Below are positions 10,697-20,639 of a stretch of 60,736 bases of DNA, in pieces. A model generated the notes under the pieces. It ran no database searches, was not told the origin of the DNA, and saw only the letters and a program-made list of their open reading frames with translations. The DNA is from Paranoxybacillus vitaminiphilus (GTDB taxonomy: Bacteria > Bacillota > Bacilli > Bacillales > Anoxybacillaceae), in assembly GCF_003259935.1 (NCBI RefSeq), contig NZ_QLMH01000015.1, forward strand, positions 1 to 60,736, in the 5' to 3' direction. Made by a program: the position numbers and the translations under genes. Each line of letters begins with the position of its first letter. Within the stretch, counting starts at the first letter, position 1.

Positions 10697-11632
10697 TTAT
10701 CTTTGTTTCACATCCATGACAGATTGGATGATAAAATCAATATATTCCTTCGCCATTTTTGCGTATTTATATGGATGAGCTACAGCCGGATCCTGTTCTG
10801 CTTCTACAATGATCCAACCATCATAGTTTTTTTCTACTAATTTCTCGAAAATAGGAGCAAAATCAATACAACCGTCTCCTGGCACAGTAAACATCCCTCT
10901 CAGCACAGCACTACGGAAGTCCAAATTTTCCCTCCTAACCTCTTCAAGAACCTCACGTCGAACATCTTTTAAATGGATATATTGAATTCGATCATAATAG
11001 TTGTTCAAAAGTTCTAATGGATCATAGCCACCATATAGAGCATGACCTGTATCGTACAATAAATGTACGAGATTCGGATCGGTCAACTCCATTAAACGGT
11101 CAATCTCTTCAGCAGTTTCAACGACCGTGCCGGCATGAAAATGATAGACTAGCTTCATGCCATATTCACGGCATATATTGGCTGCTCGATGCAACCCATC
11201 GACTAGCGATTGCCATTCTTTATCTGTTAACTTTTGAATTATTTTATCATCAGAAGAACGTCGAGGATCCCAGTGCATCGAGCCGCCCATTTCACACACA
11301 ATCACATGCTCGCAACCCATTTCTTTTAGATACTTAACCCATTGACTAAACGATTGAAGCTCTTCTTCCAGACGGCCCTCATCAGAAAATAATACGCCTA
11401 CAAATTTGCTTGCCAGTTGTATTCCGTACTTTTCTAATTTCGCCTTCAAGGATGAAGGGTCTTGTGAGAAAAGCCGCCCCATTTCCGTGGAAATGTACCC
11501 AAGGGAGGACATTTCGGATAAAACTTGATCTTGCGTATAATGGTCGCCAAGACCAGGAATATCATCATTGACCCAGCTAATCGGAGCAATGCCGATGCGA
11601 AAGTTGGTCTGTGTCTGATTTATTGGCATCAT
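10697..11632 (-). CDS. iolE: Inosose dehydratase
   Basis: IolE dehydrates 2-keto-myo-inositol (scyllo-inosose) to 3D-trihydroxycyclohexane-1,2-dione. The protein is an AP-endonuclease-2-like TIM barrel. It begins with the family-typical IGIAPISWVNDD and carries metal-binding positions in YHFHAGT, LLYDTGHALYGG, IQYIHLKDVR and, near the C terminus, WIIVEAEQDP. Two adjacent ATG codons (11632 and 11629) follow AGAGGTG; either could start translation. It is 45 bases after iolD and 15 before iolB. Confidence 0.95.
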   Translation of the reverse strand: MMPINQTQTNFRIGIAPISWVNDDIPGLGDHYTQDQVLSEMSSLGYISTEMGRLFSQDPSSLKAKLEKYGIQLASKFVGVLFSDEGRLEEELQSFSQWVKYLKEMGCEHVIVCEMGGSMHWDPRRSSDDKIIQKLTDKEWQSLVDGLHRAANICREYGMKLVYHFHAGTVVETAEEIDRLMELTDPNLVHLLYDTGHALYGGYDPLELLNNYYDRIQYIHLKDVRREVLEEVRRENLDFRSAVLRGMFTVPGDGCIDFAPIFEKLVEKNYDGWIIVEAEQDPAVAHPYKYAKMAKEYIDFIIQSVMDVKQR

Positions 11633-11677
11633 TCACACCTCTATTTTGGATTTGATTTTTTACGATTTGCTTCTTTC

Positions 11678-13612
11678 TCAGTATTTTCTTGCCTTTTTTA
11701 GATTGTTTTCCTTCTTCAAATAAGCCTCATTTACTTTTGGATTATTTGAAGTGCCTGCAATGCCAACATGCCACCATGATTCATAACCGTGGGTCATCGT
11801 TTTTGGAAGAACTTTAATATCGATTAATGTAGACACGGTTTGTTTTTTGGCATCTTCAATGGCTTCCTTAAGTTCTTTGAGAGTATGAACCTTATAGGTT
11901 TTCACACCATATCCAGCAGCGCTTTGGGCAAAATCTATTTTCATCAGTTCTCCATCCAGACGACCAGTTTCTGGATTGCGATAGCGGAATTCCGTTCCAA
12001 AGCTGCCCATTCCATTTTCCATTTGCAGGTTGTTGATACATCCGAAACCAGCGTTATCCAATAAAATGACGTTGATTTTTTTGCCTTCTTGAATGCTAGT
12101 GACAAGCTCAGAATGAAGCATTAAGTAGCTTCCATCACCAGCAAAGGCATAGACTTCTTTATCCGGTTCAGCCATTTTCACTCCAAGAGCGCCGGAAATT
12201 TCATATCCCATGCACGAGTAACCGTATTCCATATGATACGTATTCGATTTTCTGGATACCCACATTCTTTGCAAATCCCCTGGAAGACTTCCCGCAGCTC
12301 CCACGATAATCGCATCTTCATCAATAAGTTGGTTGACTAGGCCTATCACTTCTGTTTGAGTCAGGCATGAGCCAAATGATTCGTGGAATTCAGGAAGTAC
12401 CTCATCGAGATGACCCGCTACCTCAGGCGTAAATCCTTTTTCTTTGTATCGTATTTCATACAAACGGTTCAGCTCAGTCTTCCATGCATCTTTTGCCGCT
12501 TCGATTTCACTCGTATAACTTGAACGATAGCCAATCGCTTCTAGTTCTCGTTCAAGAGCAAGAAGAGCTAACTTGGCATCGGCAACAATCTTGACCGCAT
12601 CCAGCTTGTAAGCATGATATTCGGAAACATTAATCGTTAAGAAATCAACCTCAGGATTTTGAAACAACTGTTTGGATCCAGTTGTAAAATCTGAATATCT
12701 TGTGCCTATTCCAATAACGAGATCCGCTTCTTTCGCAATTAGGTTGGCGGCAAGGTTTCCGATTACTCCAATCCCCCCCAGATTATATGCGTGGGTGCTT
12801 TCAATCGCACTCTTTCCTGCTTGAGTTTCACCATAAGGGATATTGAACTTTTCGGAAAAACGCTTTAATACATCGGCCGCTTCCGAGTAACGGACACCCC
12901 CGCCGCAAATGATGATAGGCTTTTTCTTTCTCTTTATCAGCTCCACCGCATCTTTCAGATCAGACGCAGTCGGTACACGTCGTTCAATACGATGAACCCG
13001 TTCTTTAAAGAAATACTCAGGGAAATCATAAACCTCACCTTGAACATCTTGCGGCAGGGCAATCGTCACCGCACCTGTATCGGCAGGATCCGTCAATACA
13101 CGCATCGCATGAATCATTGCTGTCATCAGTTGTTCTGGGCGGCTAATCCGATCCCAATATTTACTGACAGCACGAAATGCGTCATTGGTAGAAATCGTTA
13201 AATCATGATAGTGCTCGATTTGTTGAAGAACAGGATCAGGCTGCCTTGTCGCAAACGTATCCCCCGGAAGTAGTAAGACGGGAATGTTATTGGCAGAAGC
13301 CGTTGCTGCCGCTGTCACCATATTCGCCGCTCCCGGGCCAATAGAAGAGGTGCATGCCATAATTTGCTTGCGATGCTTTTGCTTGGCAAAAGCGACTGCT
13401 GCGTGAGCCATTCCTTGTTCATTTCTTCCTTGGTAGATTTCGAGTTCACCTGGGCCCTCTTCTAATGCCTGACCAAGACCAAGTACATTCCCATGACCGA
13501 AAATTGCGAAAATTCCTTTGACAAACTTTTGTTTCTTTCCATCAAATTCAATATATTGTTGATTTAAAAATTTAATTAACGCTTGAGCCGTCGTTAATCG
13601 AATTGTTTTCAT
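11678..13612 (-). CDS. iolD: 3D-trihydroxycyclohexane-1,2-dione hydrolase (TPP-dependent)
   Basis: IolD opens the ring of the diketo intermediate to give 5-deoxy-D-glucuronate. At 644 residues it matches the family (637 in Bacillus subtilis) and has the three-domain thiamine diphosphate layout: an N-terminal pyrimidine-binding domain with the catalytic glutamate region, a central domain starting [11 protein letters not shown], and the C-terminal TPP motif beginning GDGSYLML and ending in NAGFGCIN. An operator-like AAGCGCTT lies 31-43 bases upstream of its ATG in the 57-base gap after iolI. Transcription could therefore be modulated inside the operon here. Confidence 0.96.
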   Translation of the reverse strand: MKTIRLTTAQALIKFLNQQYIEFDGKKQKFVKGIFAIFGHGNVLGLGQALEEGPGELEIYQGRNEQGMAHAAVAFAKQKHRKQIMACTSSIGPGAANMVTAAATASANNIPVLLLPGDTFATRQPDPVLQQIEHYHDLTISTNDAFRAVSKYWDRISRPEQLMTAMIHAMRVLTDPADTGAVTIALPQDVQGEVYDFPEYFFKERVHRIERRVPTASDLKDAVELIKRKKKPIIICGGGVRYSEAADVLKRFSEKFNIPYGETQAGKSAIESTHAYNLGGIGVIGNLAANLIAKEADLVIGIGTRYSDFTTGSKQLFQNPEVDFLTINVSEYHAYKLDAVKIVADAKLALLALERELEAIGYRSSYTSEIEAAKDAWKTELNRLYEIRYKEKGFTPEVAGHLDEVLPEFHESFGSCLTQTEVIGLVNQLIDEDAIIVGAAGSLPGDLQRMWVSRKSNTYHMEYGYSCMGYEISGALGVKMAEPDKEVYAFAGDGSYLMLHSELVTSIQEGKKINVILLDNAGFGCINNLQMENGMGSFGTEFRYRNPETGRLDGELMKIDFAQSAAGYGVKTYKVHTLKELKEAIEDAKKQTVSTLIDIKVLPKTMTHGYESWWHVGIAGTSNNPKVNEAYLKKENNLKKARKY

Positions 13613-13641
13613 TTTGTTCGTTTCCCACCTTCTTATTGGTG

Positions 13642-13655
13642 TTAAGCGCTTTATC
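13642..13655 (-). promoter_or_regulatory. AAGCGCTT operator-like site before iolD
   Basis: The sequence TTAAGCGCTTTATC contains the palindrome AAGCGCTT typical of LacI/CcpA-family operators. It sits between iolI and iolD. As a cre box it is weak, so binding by the LacI-family regulator encoded at 22.9 kb is the likelier reading. Confidence 0.5.
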
Positions 13656-13669
13656 TATTTTGCTTAAAA

Positions 13670-14506
13670 TTATTCTATTTCAAAATATTTGCTTACCAGC
13701 TTCTCCATCTTTTCTTTCCCTACTTTGATCGCTCTCTCGACATCCCATTCCCAATACTCCGGTCTAAATAGTTCGATAGACACCATTTCCCGATAGCCAA
13801 TCTTTTTTAATGTGCTTAAGATTAATTCCAAATCAATGGCACCTTCTCCTGGCCATACTCTGTGATGATCCCTTAATGCACCAACGGGTAGATCTTCACA
13901 GTCATCAATATGAAAGACAAAAATTTTATTCGGATCTGCTTTCTTTAAGTCTTCAATATTCGAGTTCATAGCATGGAAGTGAAAACAATCTAGAACGATT
14001 CCTACATTATCCCTGTTCACCTCTTTTACAATTTCATAGGCTTGATTGAACGTATTAACGGAACAGTTAGGATATCCACAAAACTCGAATGCTAATTTTA
14101 CACCATAAGGTTCTGCTAAATCTGCCAGCTCATTTAGAACTCTTACAGTTTCTACTTTTATCTGTGATTTGGTGTAATCTCCAATATCAAAGCTTGGAAC
14201 AACAATAATCTTTTTGCAATTTATCGCTTCGCCAACTTTACACAGGAATTGCAAATCATTTATAATTTGTCGATATCCAGCTTCATCTCTGAAATTAATA
14301 AATTCTAGCGCATTAAAAGCATATGGCTTGATCCTATTATTTTCGAAGAAGGTTTTTAAATCTTCTACAGAATGATCTAACAAAAATTCCTTTAACTTAT
14401 CTAACCTAATTTCAATTAATTCATATCCATATTTTTCACAAAGCTCTAAATCCATTTTTAATGTTGATTTTTTCATTGTTGTAGCTTGATTAAACGCTAT
14501 TTTCAT
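13670..14506 (-). CDS. iolI: Inosose isomerase (2-keto-myo-inositol isomerase)
   Basis: IolI interconverts 2-keto-myo-inositol and 1-keto-D-chiro-inositol, letting the pathway accept D-chiro-inositol. The sequence closely follows the Bacillus subtilis protein: start MKIAFNQATT, LDLELCEKYGYELIEIR, AFEFCGYPNCSVNTF, the barrel metal site around VLDCFHFHAMNSNIEDL, FVFHIDDCEDLP, RVWPGEGAIDL and the end SIELFRPEYWEW. The ATG at 14506 lies 8 bases after GGTGAGGG; a GTG at 14521 is inside that ribosome site and is not the start. It is 27 bases after the permease gene. Confidence 0.93.
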   Translation of the reverse strand: MKIAFNQATTMKKSTLKMDLELCEKYGYELIEIRLDKLKEFLLDHSVEDLKTFFENNRIKPYAFNALEFINFRDEAGYRQIINDLQFLCKVGEAINCKKIIVVPSFDIGDYTKSQIKVETVRVLNELADLAEPYGVKLAFEFCGYPNCSVNTFNQAYEIVKEVNRDNVGIVLDCFHFHAMNSNIEDLKKADPNKIFVFHIDDCEDLPVGALRDHHRVWPGEGAIDLELILSTLKKIGYREMVSIELFRPEYWEWDVERAIKVGKEKMEKLVSKYFEIE

Positions 14507-14533
14507 CGTAAATTCCCTCACCTATCATTAACC

Positions 14534-15532
14534 TTAGGATTTTCTGTTCTTCCGGGAATCAATAAAGACAGCGACCGTGATAATGACCCCTTTTAATATT
14601 TGTTGCCAATACGGAGATACATTTAATAGATCAAGTCCATTATTCATAACACCTATGATAAGGGCGCCAATAATGGTTCCACCAATGGCTCCAATCCCCC
14701 CAGCCAGACTCGTACCGCCAATGACGGCTGCGGCAATCGCATCCAGCTCATACATGACTCCTGCTGTTGGCTGACCAGATGAGATGCGGGAAGTAAGAAT
14801 AATTCCTGCAACGCCTGATAATAAACCAGCATATCCATAAACAAAGATTTTGTACCTATCGACATTGACTCCAGCGATCATCGCGGCTTGTTCATTACCG
14901 CCGATTGCATATACATATTTTCCAAATTTAGTTTTATTTAAAAGAATATAGGAAATCAAACCCACAACTCCAAAGATAATAATCGGAACAGGTATACCCA
15001 GTACAGATCCTTGACCTATAAACTTGAAGGAATCAGATAAATTCCCAACCGGTCTTCCATCGGTAATTAGCAACGCCGCACCTCTTGCAGCAGTCATCAT
15101 ACCTAAAGTTACGATAAAAGGAGCAATTTTCGCTTTTGAAATAATCGTTCCGTTGATTACACCCGTAAGAAGTCCTAAACCAAGTCCGATAGCAATCGGA
15201 ACAATAAGAGGATAGGTATCCGGATGAGCAAAGCTAGCTGCTGCAACAGAAACAAGCGCAATGACCGAACCTGACGATAGATCAATACCTGTAGTGATAA
15301 TGACTATCGTAACGCCTATGGCCACAATTCCTACTACGGACATTTGCCTCACGATATTAAGTAAGTTTCCAGTTGTAAAGAAAGTTGGTGAAAGAATCGA
15401 CATCAAAATAATTAAAGCAATAAGAATAAACAGCATTCCGTATCGATTCAAAATACGAGAGACTTTTTCTTTGGAACTACTAGATACTTTAGACTTTTCA
15501 CGTTTATCCACAACCGAAACTTGGCTACTCAT
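14534..15532 (-). CDS. Sugar-type ABC transporter permease (RbsC-like), probably inositol
   Basis: A 332-residue membrane protein with about 9-10 hydrophobic segments and the hallmarks of the RbsC/XylH/AraH family: [14 protein letters not shown] near the third segment, [23 protein letters not shown], and the conserved [17 protein letters not shown] cytoplasmic loop that meets the ATPase. In this family it forms a homodimeric pore. It is preceded by GGAGGGTG and lies 32 bases after the ATPase gene. Sitting in the middle of iol genes, it is most likely the membrane part of a myo-inositol importer, with ribose or another sugar as the alternative. Confidence 0.9.
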   Translation of the reverse strand: MSSQVSVVDKREKSKVSSSSKEKVSRILNRYGMLFILIALIILMSILSPTFFTTGNLLNIVRQMSVVGIVAIGVTIVIITTGIDLSSGSVIALVSVAAASFAHPDTYPLIVPIAIGLGLGLLTGVINGTIISKAKIAPFIVTLGMMTAARGAALLITDGRPVGNLSDSFKFIGQGSVLGIPVPIIIFGVVGLISYILLNKTKFGKYVYAIGGNEQAAMIAGVNVDRYKIFVYGYAGLLSGVAGIILTSRISSGQPTAGVMYELDAIAAAVIGGTSLAGGIGAIGGTIIGALIIGVMNNGLDLLNVSPYWQQILKGVIITVAVFIDSRKNRKS

Positions 15533-15564
15533 CTGTACACCCTCCAGTCATTTATTATTGATCT

Positions 15565-17079
15565 TTAAACCTTACTCAACTCACCGGTTGCCAATTTCAT
15601 TATTTTCTCCTGTGTAGCCTCCTCTCTGCTCAATTCTCCCATTTTTCTACCTTCGTGCATTACTAAAATCCGGTCACTTAATCCTAATATTTCTGGCATC
15701 TCTGAGGAGATAACTACAATAGCCTTTCCTTTTTCGGCTAGATCAAAAATAAGGTTATAGATTTCTGATTTAGCGCCTACATCAATCCCTCTTGTTGGCT
15801 CATCTAAAAACAAAATATCAGGATCGCGAAGGAGCCATCTGGCGATTAAAGCTTTTTGTTGGTTCCCGCCGCTTAAATATTTGATTATTTGGTTTAGGCT
15901 GGGCGTTTTGATAGCTAATTGTTCGGAAAGAGTTTTACAATCAGCATGAATTTTCTTTTGCTTTAGAAAACCGCCTTTTGTATATTCGTTTATATTGACA
16001 GTAATCATATTGTCTTGAACTGAAAGAGGCAGAAATAAACCTGTTAATTTTCTATCCTCTGTCAATAATCCCATCCCATATTTAATCGCATCACGCGTGG
16101 AGCGAATATTCACTTTTTTACCATTAATGTAGATTTCACCTGAATCAGGTGGAGTGATTCCGAATACGCTCTCCAATACTTCCGTTCGTCCGGACCCCAT
16201 CAAACCAGCAAAGCCTAGTATTTCACCTTTTCTAACTTCAAAACTTACATTTTCAAATTTGCTTTTTTTCGATAAATTTTTAACTGACAAGGCTACTTCT
16301 TTGATTTCTACGATTTCTACCTGTTTTTTATTAAATATTTGATTTAATTCCCTTCCCACCATCATTTCGATTAATTCATCTTTTGTGATTTGAGTACTTG
16401 GTTTTGTTCCTACATACTTTCCATCCCTTAAAACGGTAACTTCATCAGTAATTTGTGATAGCTCATCCATTTTATGTGTAATATAAATAATCGATACCCC
16501 GTCTTTTTTAAGAGAACGTATAATTTTAAACAGATGATTAACCTCTTTTTCAGTAATAGCGGATGTTGGTTCATCCATAATGATGAGCTTCGAGTTATAA
16601 GAAATCGCTTTCGCAATTTCGACCATTTGTGTATTGGCAATGCTAAGATCAGCCATCTTTGCATTCGGATCAATATCAATTTCTAGTTTTTCAAATAATT
16701 GTCTTGTCTTTTCTTCAAGTTCCTTTGCTTTCACCCAGCCCGTAAATCCATAGCTAGGTTCTCTTCCTAAAAAAATATTTTCTGCCACAGTCATATTCGG
16801 TATCGGACTGAGCTCTTGATGAATCATCGAAATCCCTTTATCAAGCGCGGTTTTAATACTAGAAAATTTTAACTCTTCACCATCGAATTTAATGATACCG
16901 CTATCGGGCGTATAAATCCCAATCAATATTTTCATTAACGTTGATTTACCTGCACCGTTCTCACCCATTAAGGCATGCACAGTTCCTTTTTTTACCTTGA
17001 GCTGTACATTATCCAAAGCTTTAACACCAGGAAATTCCTTTGTGATATTTAGCATTTCTAATATATAGTCTCTACTCAT
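15565..17079 (-). CDS. Sugar-type ABC transporter ATPase (RbsA-like, two ATPase domains)
   Basis: About 504 residues forming two fused ABC domains, as in RbsA/MglA. The first has an intact Walker A (GENGAGKST), a degenerate signature ([13 protein letters not shown]) and Walker B LIIMDEPT. The second has a degenerate Walker A (GLMGSGRTE), an intact signature (LSGGNQQKA) and Walker [15 protein letters not shown]. This asymmetry is normal for the family. The frame is open 18 codons further upstream, but the ATG at 17079 starts the conserved [10 protein letters not shown] and follows GGGGTAAAGGG. A 106-bp dispersed repeat fills most of the gap between it and the binding-protein gene. Confidence 0.92.
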   Translation of the reverse strand: MSRDYILEMLNITKEFPGVKALDNVQLKVKKGTVHALMGENGAGKSTLMKILIGIYTPDSGIIKFDGEELKFSSIKTALDKGISMIHQELSPIPNMTVAENIFLGREPSYGFTGWVKAKELEEKTRQLFEKLEIDIDPNAKMADLSIANTQMVEIAKAISYNSKLIIMDEPTSAITEKEVNHLFKIIRSLKKDGVSIIYITHKMDELSQITDEVTVLRDGKYVGTKPSTQITKDELIEMMVGRELNQIFNKKQVEIVEIKEVALSVKNLSKKSKFENVSFEVRKGEILGFAGLMGSGRTEVLESVFGITPPDSGEIYINGKKVNIRSTRDAIKYGMGLLTEDRKLTGLFLPLSVQDNMITVNINEYTKGGFLKQKKIHADCKTLSEQLAIKTPSLNQIIKYLSGGNQQKALIARWLLRDPDILFLDEPTRGIDVGAKSEIYNLIFDLAEKGKAIVVISSEMPEILGLSDRILVMHEGRKMGELSREEATQEKIMKLATGELSKV

Positions 17080-17122
17080 ACCCTTTACCCCATTTTCGAT
17101 AGGATTAATTTTTTGGTGAAAG

Positions 17123-17228
17123 GACTGACCCATAAGTTCACGTGCATGTCACAATCTATTGTTCATTTATCCAATGCTATGTCCTCTATGTTGGTTGTAG
17201 GTCTGGCACTTGGCTCTTGGGTCAGTCT
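17123..17228. repeat. MITE-like repeat, copy 1, inside the ABC operon
   Basis: The ends GGACTGACCCATAAG and CTTGGGTCAGTC are imperfect inverted repeats. The interior TTCATTTATCCAATGCTATG matches the reverse complement of copies 2 and 3 (22678-22800, 32786-32919), which share TTATC.A.TG..A.GT in register. No coding potential is seen. It occupies most of the 182 bases between the binding-protein stop and the ATPase start, so it must be transcribed in the operon message. Confidence 0.7.
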
Positions 17229-17261
17229 TATTTTGCGATTTATTGTTATGAGTCTAAGACA

Positions 17262-18245
17262 CTACTGCCATTTTTTGATATACTCTTCGACATTATCTTT
17301 CGTTACCAATTCATACGGGATCCAGTTGAACTTTTCTACATTTTCACCTTTAGCTGCTTTAATAGCGATTTCTAGTCCACCTTGACCCTGTCCCTTGGCA
17401 TTTTGGAAAACGGTTACCTTTAATTTTCCGGATTTTACATATTCTAAAGCATCTGGTGTAGCATCAATTCCCGCTACAACAACGTCTTCTAGTTTTCCTG
17501 CATCTTCCAATGCCATAATCGCTCCGATCGCCATTTCATCATTATTAGATACAACGGCATCAATTTTCTTACCAGACTGAAGCCAGTTTTCCATTAAGGT
17601 CATACCTTTCGCTCGATCCCATTCTGCTGTTCCTTCGAGTACTACCTTCATATCTGGATGTTTTTCAATAATTTGTTTATTTCCTTCCGTTCTTTTAATT
17701 TGTGCCTCATGGCCCATCTGACCATTCATAATCGCGATATTGCCTTTTCCGTTAAGTAATTTCGCCACTTCTTCCATTTGCATTAAACCGGCTTTAATGG
17801 ACTCTGAACCAACATAAGCAGTAGCATTCTCTACGCCTTCATATTGTCTGTTAACAACTACAATAGGTACGTTTGCTTCATTTGCTTTATTAACCATTTC
17901 CGGTGCAGAGACGGTGTCGACTGGTACGAGTACAATTGCATCGACCTTCTGTTGTATGAAGTTCTCTACTTGGGATAACTGTTTACTGGCATCATTCATC
18001 GCATCCACATAAATAACTTCCACATCTTTTTGCGCTTTTTCGTATTCCTTCATCCCATCCTGCAAATAGCTCAACCACTTATCATCAAAATCAGGTAGCG
18101 CTGCCCCAATGACAATCTTGTCTTTTTCTCCTGATTGACTCGAAGTTTGTTGCGACGATTCTTGTTTTTCGCCGCATCCAGAAATGAAAGCCGCACTGAG
18201 CAGTAATAAGATAATGAATAAAATCAACCTCTTTTGAACTTTCAT
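17262..18245 (-). CDS. Sugar-binding lipoprotein of the ABC importer (IbpA/RbsB-like)
   Basis: 327 residues. It starts with a lipoprotein signal (basic N terminus, hydrophobic run, lipobox ISGC at about 21-24), so the mature protein is anchored outside the membrane. The rest is a periplasmic-binding-protein-like domain of the ribose/inositol type: VIGAALPDFDDKWLSYLQDG, DAIVLVPVDTVSAPEMVNKA, VVVNRQYEGVENATAYVGS, IMNGQMGHEAQIKRTEGN, VVSNNDEMAIGAIMALED and VAGIDATPDALEYVK. The ATG at 18245 follows AAGGGGGATTG. Context makes myo-inositol or a stereoisomer the likely ligand; the ligand cannot be read from sequence alone. Confidence 0.9.
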   Translation of the reverse strand: MKVQKRLILFIILLLLSAAFISGCGEKQESSQQTSSQSGEKDKIVIGAALPDFDDKWLSYLQDGMKEYEKAQKDVEVIYVDAMNDASKQLSQVENFIQQKVDAIVLVPVDTVSAPEMVNKANEANVPIVVVNRQYEGVENATAYVGSESIKAGLMQMEEVAKLLNGKGNIAIMNGQMGHEAQIKRTEGNKQIIEKHPDMKVVLEGTAEWDRAKGMTLMENWLQSGKKIDAVVSNNDEMAIGAIMALEDAGKLEDVVVAGIDATPDALEYVKSGKLKVTVFQNAKGQGQGGLEIAIKAAKGENVEKFNWIPYELVTKDNVEEYIKKWQ

Positions 18246-18267
18246 AGATTCAATCCCCCTTGTTTAA

Positions 18268-18289
18268 CTTGTTTAAACTATTTAACAAG
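18268..18289. promoter_or_regulatory. Imperfect dyad upstream of the binding-protein gene
   Basis: CTTGTT at 18268-18273 and AACAAG at 18284-18289 are the ends of a 22-nt imperfect dyad that lies 23 bases upstream of the start codon. It could be an operator or an mRNA hairpin controlling the binding-protein cistron. It has no AAGCGCTT core, so it is distinct from the other sites. Confidence 0.3.
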
Positions 18290-18330
18290 TATGTCACAAA
18301 ACCTCTTACTCTACTAAAACGTACATAGAT

Positions 18331-19356
18331 TTAATAACTTTTTCCCGAACATCCCCCCTTCACGTGAACAGTTTTGCCACTATCAAAGGATTCAGTAGCC
18401 GCAATTGCGATTTCAAGATTCACTTTACCGTCTATTTCCGTGACCTTTGGTGTTTGCTTATTTTGAACACATTCGATAAAATGAACTAGTTCTAAACGAT
18501 ACGCATCATTAAATCTAGTTTGGAAATCTGGAATGATCTCATAAGTACTACCTTTAGAATTTAATAAAGTTACATTTTGATTTCTAAGTGTTCCGATAAA
18601 AATTGAGCCTTCCGTACCAATAATTTCTGTTCGAATGTCGTGACCATAAGGTGAGTTTCGGCTTGCTTCAATATCTCCTGCCGCACCAGAGTCAAAATGC
18701 ACATACGTAATCGCTTGATCGACATCCTTAAATTCTTCCATAAACGGGTGTAATAATACTCTTCCGTGTGCAGAAACCGAGGTAATTTCCGCTCCCATTA
18801 GATATCTCGCAATATCATAATCATGAATCGAAACGTCTAAAAATACGCGACCACTGTGCTTAATAAACTCAGCAGGCGGTGAACCGGCATCACGAGTAAT
18901 TCCTTTAAAATAAATCGGCTTGCCAATGTCTCCTGCTTCGATTCTTCGCTTTGCTTCTGCATAGGCCGGATCAAATCTTCGCATAAAGCCAACTTGACAA
19001 ATGACGCCAGTTTCTTTAATTGTTTGAATGATTTCATCTGCTTCTGCTAAGTTTTGTGTTAATGGTTTTTCAACAAAAACAGCCTTTCCGTTTTTTGCGG
19101 CTCTTTGAATCATGTCTGCATGAGTGCTGGTAGGGGTAACGATGACGACTGCATCAACACGAGGATCTTCAAATACTTCATCCGGGTTTTGTGTCCAATG
19201 TTCAATGCCGAATTCCTTTGCAAACTGTTCAGAACGACCTTCCATCGGATCAACGACACTAACCAATTGGGCCCCGCCAATTTGATGGGTGGCTAAATTT
19301 TTGGCGTGATGATATCCCAATCGCCCTAAGCCAAGTACCGCACAACGAATCGTCAT
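18331..19356 (-). CDS. iolG: Inositol 2-dehydrogenase-like Gfo/Idh/MocA oxidoreductase
   Basis: An NAD(P)-dependent dehydrogenase of the Gfo/Idh/MocA family. It has the N-terminal Rossmann motif VLGLGRLGYHHAKN, the cofactor-side EKPLTQ (lysine of the family EKP), and the catalytic region FLDVSIHDYDIARYLMG with aspartate and histidine spaced as in myo-inositol 2-dehydrogenase. This makes it the best of the three paralogues here for the first pathway step, myo-inositol to 2-keto-myo-inositol. The ATG at 19356 follows AAAGGTG; an ATG 4 codons earlier lacks a ribosome site. A cre-like box lies about 25 bases upstream. The gene symbol is a functional guess at paralogue level. Confidence 0.75.
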   Translation of the reverse strand: MTIRCAVLGLGRLGYHHAKNLATHQIGGAQLVSVVDPMEGRSEQFAKEFGIEHWTQNPDEVFEDPRVDAVVIVTPTSTHADMIQRAAKNGKAVFVEKPLTQNLAEADEIIQTIKETGVICQVGFMRRFDPAYAEAKRRIEAGDIGKPIYFKGITRDAGSPPAEFIKHSGRVFLDVSIHDYDIARYLMGAEITSVSAHGRVLLHPFMEEFKDVDQAITYVHFDSGAAGDIEASRNSPYGHDIRTEIIGTEGSIFIGTLRNQNVTLLNSKGSTYEIIPDFQTRFNDAYRLELVHFIECVQNKQTPKVTEIDGKVNLEIAIAATESFDSGKTVHVKGGCSGKSY

Positions 19357-19380
19357 GAAACAACACACCTTTCAATAAAA

Positions 19381-19394
19381 TGTAATCGCTTTCT
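19381..19394. promoter_or_regulatory. Candidate CcpA cre box
   Basis: TGTAATCGCTTTCT agrees with the cre consensus TGWAANCGNTNWCA at 13 of 14 positions, differing only at the last. It lies in the 74-base gap upstream of the iolG-like gene. Catabolite repression of inositol genes by CcpA is well established in Bacillus. Confidence 0.6.
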
Positions 19395-19430
19395 TTAAGT
19401 TGTGTATATAATGGTACAATCCAGTTGTTT

Positions 19431-20621
19431 TTAACCCCCAATTAATTCCCTCAATTTTAATAATTCAGATATTTTCACCCATTTTCCTGTTCGAACTGAT
19501 TGTTCAACCGCTTCAAGCACCGCCTGATTACGAACTCCATCCTCGAAATTTGGTGCAGGACTGTACCCTTTTGAAATTCCATACATCATCTCTACCAACA
19601 AATTGATAAATGTATGTTCGTAGCCAATAATGTGACCGGCCGGCCAATAAGACGCAGCATATGGGTGTTCGACTTCGGTGCAATTGATCGTCCGAAACCC
19701 TTGAAGCCCCGGTTCGTCGTCTTCCAAATAAACTTGCAAGTTGTTCATATTTTCCATATCCCAGCGAATCGAACCTCTTTCGCCGTTAATTTCAAAACGA
19801 TTTCCTGCACGATTTCCTCGACTAAAGCGAGTGACTTCAAAAACACCTAAAGCTCCATTTTCGAAACGTGCCAAAAATGCAGTAGCATCATCTACATTGA
19901 CCTCTCCCCATTGACCGCTTTCTGCACGTCCCTTCAAGTGAATATCCATATCACCTAAAGGACGTTTTTTAATAAAGGTTTCCATCATTCCAATAACTTC
20001 ACTGAACTCTCCAACTAAGAAACGTGCCAAATCAATAATATGTGCCCCAAGATCGCCATGGGTACCTGAACCGGATACTTCCTTACGAAGGCGCCATATC
20101 AACGGAAAATCCGGATCCATCAGCCAATCTTGAAGGAAAGTTGCACGTATATGATAAATTTTTCCTAATCGACCTTGCTCAATCAATTTTTTCGCAAACT
20201 GTACGGCCGGAGCAAATCGATAATTGTGACAAATCATATGAACAACACCGGCTTTTTTCACTGCATGGAGCATTTCCAAGGACTGATCCAAAGTTAACGC
20301 TAACGGCTTTTCACAAATAATATGTTTTCCCGCTTCCGCAGCTGCTATCGCAATCTCCGCATGCGTATTGTTCGGTGTAACGATATCAATGACATCAATA
20401 TCATCACGCTCGATGAGACGGCGCCAATCTGTTTCATACGATGCCCATCCCATCTTTTCTGCAGCCTGTCTAACACCTTGTTCATCGCGTCCGGCGATCG
20501 CTTGCAAGATCGGCACAACATCTGTATCAAAGAAAAACGGAATATCCCGAAAAGCATGACTGTGGGCTTTGCCCATAAACTTGTAACCAACCATTCCTAT
20601 TCGAACTTGTTTTTTGCTCAT
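19431..20621 (-). CDS. Gfo/Idh/MocA family oxidoreductase, second paralogue
   Basis: 396 residues, about 50 longer than its two neighbours. The Rossmann motif is IGMVGYKFMGKAHSHAF, the family lysine motif is CEKPLALTL, and the catalytic side carries GTHGDLGAHIIDLARFLVG with histidine and aspartate. The length and the phrase ETFIKKRPLGD are typical of the subgroup that includes levoglucosan- and sugar-1-dehydrogenase-like enzymes rather than canonical IolG. It may oxidise scyllo-inositol, D-chiro-inositol or an inositol glycoside. Its ATG follows AGTAGGTGAC and it lies 18 bases after the preceding gene, so both belong to one transcript. Confidence 0.82.
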   Translation of the reverse strand: MSKKQVRIGMVGYKFMGKAHSHAFRDIPFFFDTDVVPILQAIAGRDEQGVRQAAEKMGWASYETDWRRLIERDDIDVIDIVTPNNTHAEIAIAAAEAGKHIICEKPLALTLDQSLEMLHAVKKAGVVHMICHNYRFAPAVQFAKKLIEQGRLGKIYHIRATFLQDWLMDPDFPLIWRLRKEVSGSGTHGDLGAHIIDLARFLVGEFSEVIGMMETFIKKRPLGDMDIHLKGRAESGQWGEVNVDDATAFLARFENGALGVFEVTRFSRGNRAGNRFEINGERGSIRWDMENMNNLQVYLEDDEPGLQGFRTINCTEVEHPYAASYWPAGHIIGYEHTFINLLVEMMYGISKGYSPAPNFEDGVRNQAVLEAVEQSVRTGKWVKISELLKLRELIGG

Positions 20622-20639
20622 ATTGTCACCTACTCTGTT

